DNA of 62,439 nucleotides, taken from Chromera velia (Eukaryota; Sar; Chromeraceae). The translations under genes were made by a program, and so were the position numbers. Below are positions 61,402-62,439 of the stretch, in pieces. The notes under the pieces were generated by a model that saw only the letters and a list, made by a program, of their open reading frames with translations, had not been told where the DNA came from and searched no databases. The first letter of the stretch is position 1. Every line of letters starts with the position of its first letter. The stretch is taken from assembly GCA_018398765.1 (NCBI GenBank), contig JAHBMJ010004037.1:1-62439 (forward strand). The letters run 5' to 3'.

Positions 61402-62439
61402 TACGTGAAAAGCTGAGTGGCAGAAGTCCCTCGTCTCTTCTCTTTTTCCTGAATGTTGTTGCATGAGCATGAGCGAGGGCGGCAGAGAAGGAAGAAAAAA
61501 AGGAAGAGAGAGGGGTGGGGGGGAATGAGAGAGAGAGAGAGAAAGAAAGAAAGCAAGCAAGAAAGAAAGAAAGAAAGAAAGGAAGAAAGAAAGAAAGAAA
61601 GAAAGAAAGGAAGGAAGGAAGGAAGAAAGAAAGAAAGAAAGAAGGAAAGGCAACCGATGTATGGGGATTCCTCAATTTTCTGACGGATCGATTGCAGGGG
61701 AACAGGATCCGATGGTATTCCGTATGTTCGTCATCAGTTTGACAAAGATGGGTCAGCAACAAAAGGCTCCAGGCTTCCTGGATGCGAATGAATGAACACG
61801 CGTGTGGTCCTGCCCGTTTTTTCTTCCCTATTTCATTCCTCCACCGTACTGTCTGCCTGTATTTGTGTGGAACGAAGGAAGGAAGGAAGAAAGGAAGGAA
61901 GGAAGGAAGAAAAGAAGGAAGGAAGCTTCCGTCCTCTTGGATGGTTTGGGCCTCTTTGTTGTTCATCTTCCGAGCTGCTCGATCGAGCCTTTGTATGATC
62001 ATCGATCGCGCGTCTGAGCAGATGCAAACCGCAGTAGAGGTTGCAAGCATGTTCTTGCCTGCTGCAAGACGACGTCTCACAACAATAGTACGATCTTCCT
62101 GTGCATTTACCCCGTGACCCGGGACGGGAACGTGTGTGTAAATGCAACAAACTGTGCATCCATAAATAAATATGGCGATTCACTCACTGCATGCAGGATG
62201 AAGGGATCTGAAAAAATTCCATACGTGAGGCATCAATTTGATGCAGACAGGTCGGTAACAATACGAGGCTGTATTAATTTTCGTGTGCTTTGGCATGTTT
62301 GATTCCTTTTCCCTTCTTGTTGTTTTGGCATGTTTGATTCCTTTTGCCTTCTTAATGTTTTGGCATGTTTGATTCCTTTTCCCTTCTTGTTGTTTTGGCA
62401 TGTTTGATTCCTTTTCCCTTCTTGTTGTTTTGGCATGTT
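52122..62439 (+). CDS. IPYxRHxF-repeat protein, partial at right edge
   Basis: Placed exons run from the ATG at 52122 (MQPQVMYPFPQMTGEND) to 62250, and the gene continues past the window. Nineteen exons in the block entries join with consistent phase. The N-terminal 290 residues include a degenerate IQ motif (AAQKIRAAWKIAYERLGRR), a possible calmodulin-type light-chain site, followed by a charged helix (KLEKQKVEEKKK). The middle is Pro/Glu-rich and presumably disordered. The C-terminal part is an array of an 18-residue repeat, consensus G-x(3)-E-D-x-I-P-Y-x-R-H-x-F-x-x-D-G. No signal peptide or membrane helix. I do not recognise the family; a structural or cytoskeletal role would be speculation from repeat character and the IQ-like motif. 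Confidence 0.7.
52499..52614. repeat. (CT)n tract with GT/GA end
   Basis: Starts at the donor of exon 52122-52498 (AG|GTCTCTCTCT) and continues for about 115 bp. Confidence 0.9.
53581..53636. repeat. (CT)n-(GT)n compound microsatellite
   Basis: Intronic, about 20 bp after exon 53440-53559. Confidence 0.9.
54646..54939. other. Assembly gap (294 N) flanked by poly-G
   Basis: Undetermined bases, preceded by GGGGG and followed by a run of about 14 G. It falls inside an intron of the repeat-protein gene and may hide one or more exons. Confidence 0.95.
55386..58324 (+). CDS. Repeat-protein exons after the gap: Pro/Glu-rich middle
   Basis: Exons 55386-55399 (14 nt, TDEI, tentative), 55724-55768, 56281-56343, 56662-56856, 57318-57449 and 58064-58324, all ending in phase 2. 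Segments: KGRIDDGHETF (a degenerate first repeat), RRRTLSPPEGPTEAPLNPF, a Pro/Glu-rich stretch with PPHDTMSPPTEKHEPDDQEE, an acidic PEYEEEEEEEPPPMRR, and Ser/Arg/Lys-rich RRRSSASPKKPPG. The last exon holds two clear repeats, SLIPWVKHTFEKDFQQDP and KGERHQFPDP. Constant phase-2 boundaries begin here and continue through the array. Confidence 0.65.
56967..57212 (+). repeat. Three-copy, 101-bp-period intronic repeat
   Basis: A 43-bp unit starting TTTACCCACCTGCCCTCCGC recurs at 56967, 57068 and 57169. The inserts contain CATGCATTTACTTTTATGCA and ATTTACTTCAGATACAG, related to the TTTACTTTCATAC family. It lies inside the intron between exons 56662-56856 and 57318-57449. Confidence 0.9.
57543..57851. 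repeat. Long (GT)n tract with (CT)n
   Basis: About 300 bp of GTGAGT, (CT)n, (GT)n and GCGCGC in the intron after exon 57318-57449. It generates spurious Val/Cys-rich open frames. Confidence 0.9.
58671..62250 (+). CDS. Array of IPYxRHxF repeat exons (54-nt units)
   Basis: Exons 58671-58781 (111 nt), 59205-59366 (162), 59890-59997 (108), 60401-60457 (57), 60646-60699 (54), 61129-61182 (54), 61698-61751 (54) and 62197-62250 (54). Every intron is in phase 2. Repeat units: HLSSIPQRRHDFPSPDG, REDPVYPVRHGFPSQP, EGEAPIPRRRHRFTQDG, GEDPKGKRHEFPKP, QEEGIPKVHHEFPSDG, PGEGPIPYRKHKID, KRHTFERGG, GTGKGRRHRFSNQG, EGPEDRVPYRRHDFPQNG, DPNEDRIPRVRHEFEKQG, GTGSDGIPYVRHQFDKDG and MKGSEKIPYVRHQFDADR. The 162- and 108-nt exons are three- and two-unit multiples. 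The array runs toward the right edge of the window. Confidence 0.8.
59055..59198 (+). mobile_element. MITE-like 82-bp insert with 14-bp TIRs and 31-bp flanking duplication
   Basis: The insert 59086-59167 begins GTTTACTTTCATAC and ends GTATGAAAGTAAAC, a perfect 14-bp inverted repeat. It is flanked by identical 31-bp copies (59055-59085 and 59168-59198) starting GCTCACCTCTCCGATTGGTC. Internally GAATTCTGTATGAAAG-type words repeat. The second flank runs into the acceptor ATGCATGCAG of exon 59205. A 31-bp duplication is longer than usual transposon target duplications, so replication-based duplication is also possible. Confidence 0.7.
60718..60780. repeat. (CTTT)n microsatellite
   Basis: Intronic, just after exon 60646-60699. 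Confidence 0.9.
61528..61652. repeat. (GA)n/(GAAA)n/(GGAA)n tract
   Basis: Purine-only repeats in the intron before exon 61698-61751. A second (GGAA)n block lies at about 61873-61926 in the next intron. Confidence 0.9.
62288..62439. repeat. 35-bp minisatellite running off the window
   Basis: The unit TTTTGGCATGTTTGATTCCT plus TTTCCCTTCTTGTTG repeats at an exact 35-bp period (TGGCATG at 62291, 62326, 62361, 62396 and 62431), starting about 40 bp after exon 62197-62250. The array end is outside the window. Confidence 0.95.

Overview
This is nuclear DNA of an intron-rich eukaryote. No operons, bacterial genes, tRNAs or rRNAs were seen. Four large multi-exon genes fill the window. I built them by chaining open exons whose reading phase matches across each junction; no transcript data were available. 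Typical introns run GTNNGT...TGCAG, many acceptors carry GCATGC (TGCATGCAG), and introns are packed with (CT)n, (GT)n, (GTCT)n and (CTTT)n tracts. This style suggests an alveolate alga, perhaps a chromerid such as Chromera. That placement is inference only.

Layout. (1) 5531-392, minus: an RCC1-repeat protein of about 1,086 residues with a long low-complexity C-terminal half. (2) 5532-8209: AT-rich spacer. (3) 17621-8210, minus: a protein of about 1,100 residues that I do not recognise. (4) 17622-18434: divergent promoter region. (5) 18435-50450, plus: a huge gene with at least 57 placed exons. It encodes a type I membrane protein of about 2,200 residues with a signal peptide, a chain of beta-sandwich domains resembling bacterial pre-peptidase C-terminal (PPC) domains, a fibronectin-III-like segment, one transmembrane helix and a short cytoplasmic tail. 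(6) 50451-52121: AT-rich spacer. (7) 52122 to beyond the right edge, plus: a gene with a degenerate IQ motif, a Pro/Glu-rich middle and an array of an 18-residue IPYxRHxF repeat, usually one repeat per 54-nt exon. A 294-base run of N interrupts it.

The most unusual features are in the architecture. Several exon edges are tandemly duplicated, with short AT-rich inserts between the copies; a shared TTTACTTTCATAC motif recurs in these inserts and one insert has perfect 14-bp terminal inverted repeats. One locus holds seven copies of an AG|GT junction at an exact 88-bp period. Splice donors (GTNNGT, often with C at +3) are repeatedly expanded into tetranucleotide microsatellites that start at the exon boundary. 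The three intergenic spacers share CGCGCG hairpins that I did not find inside genes.
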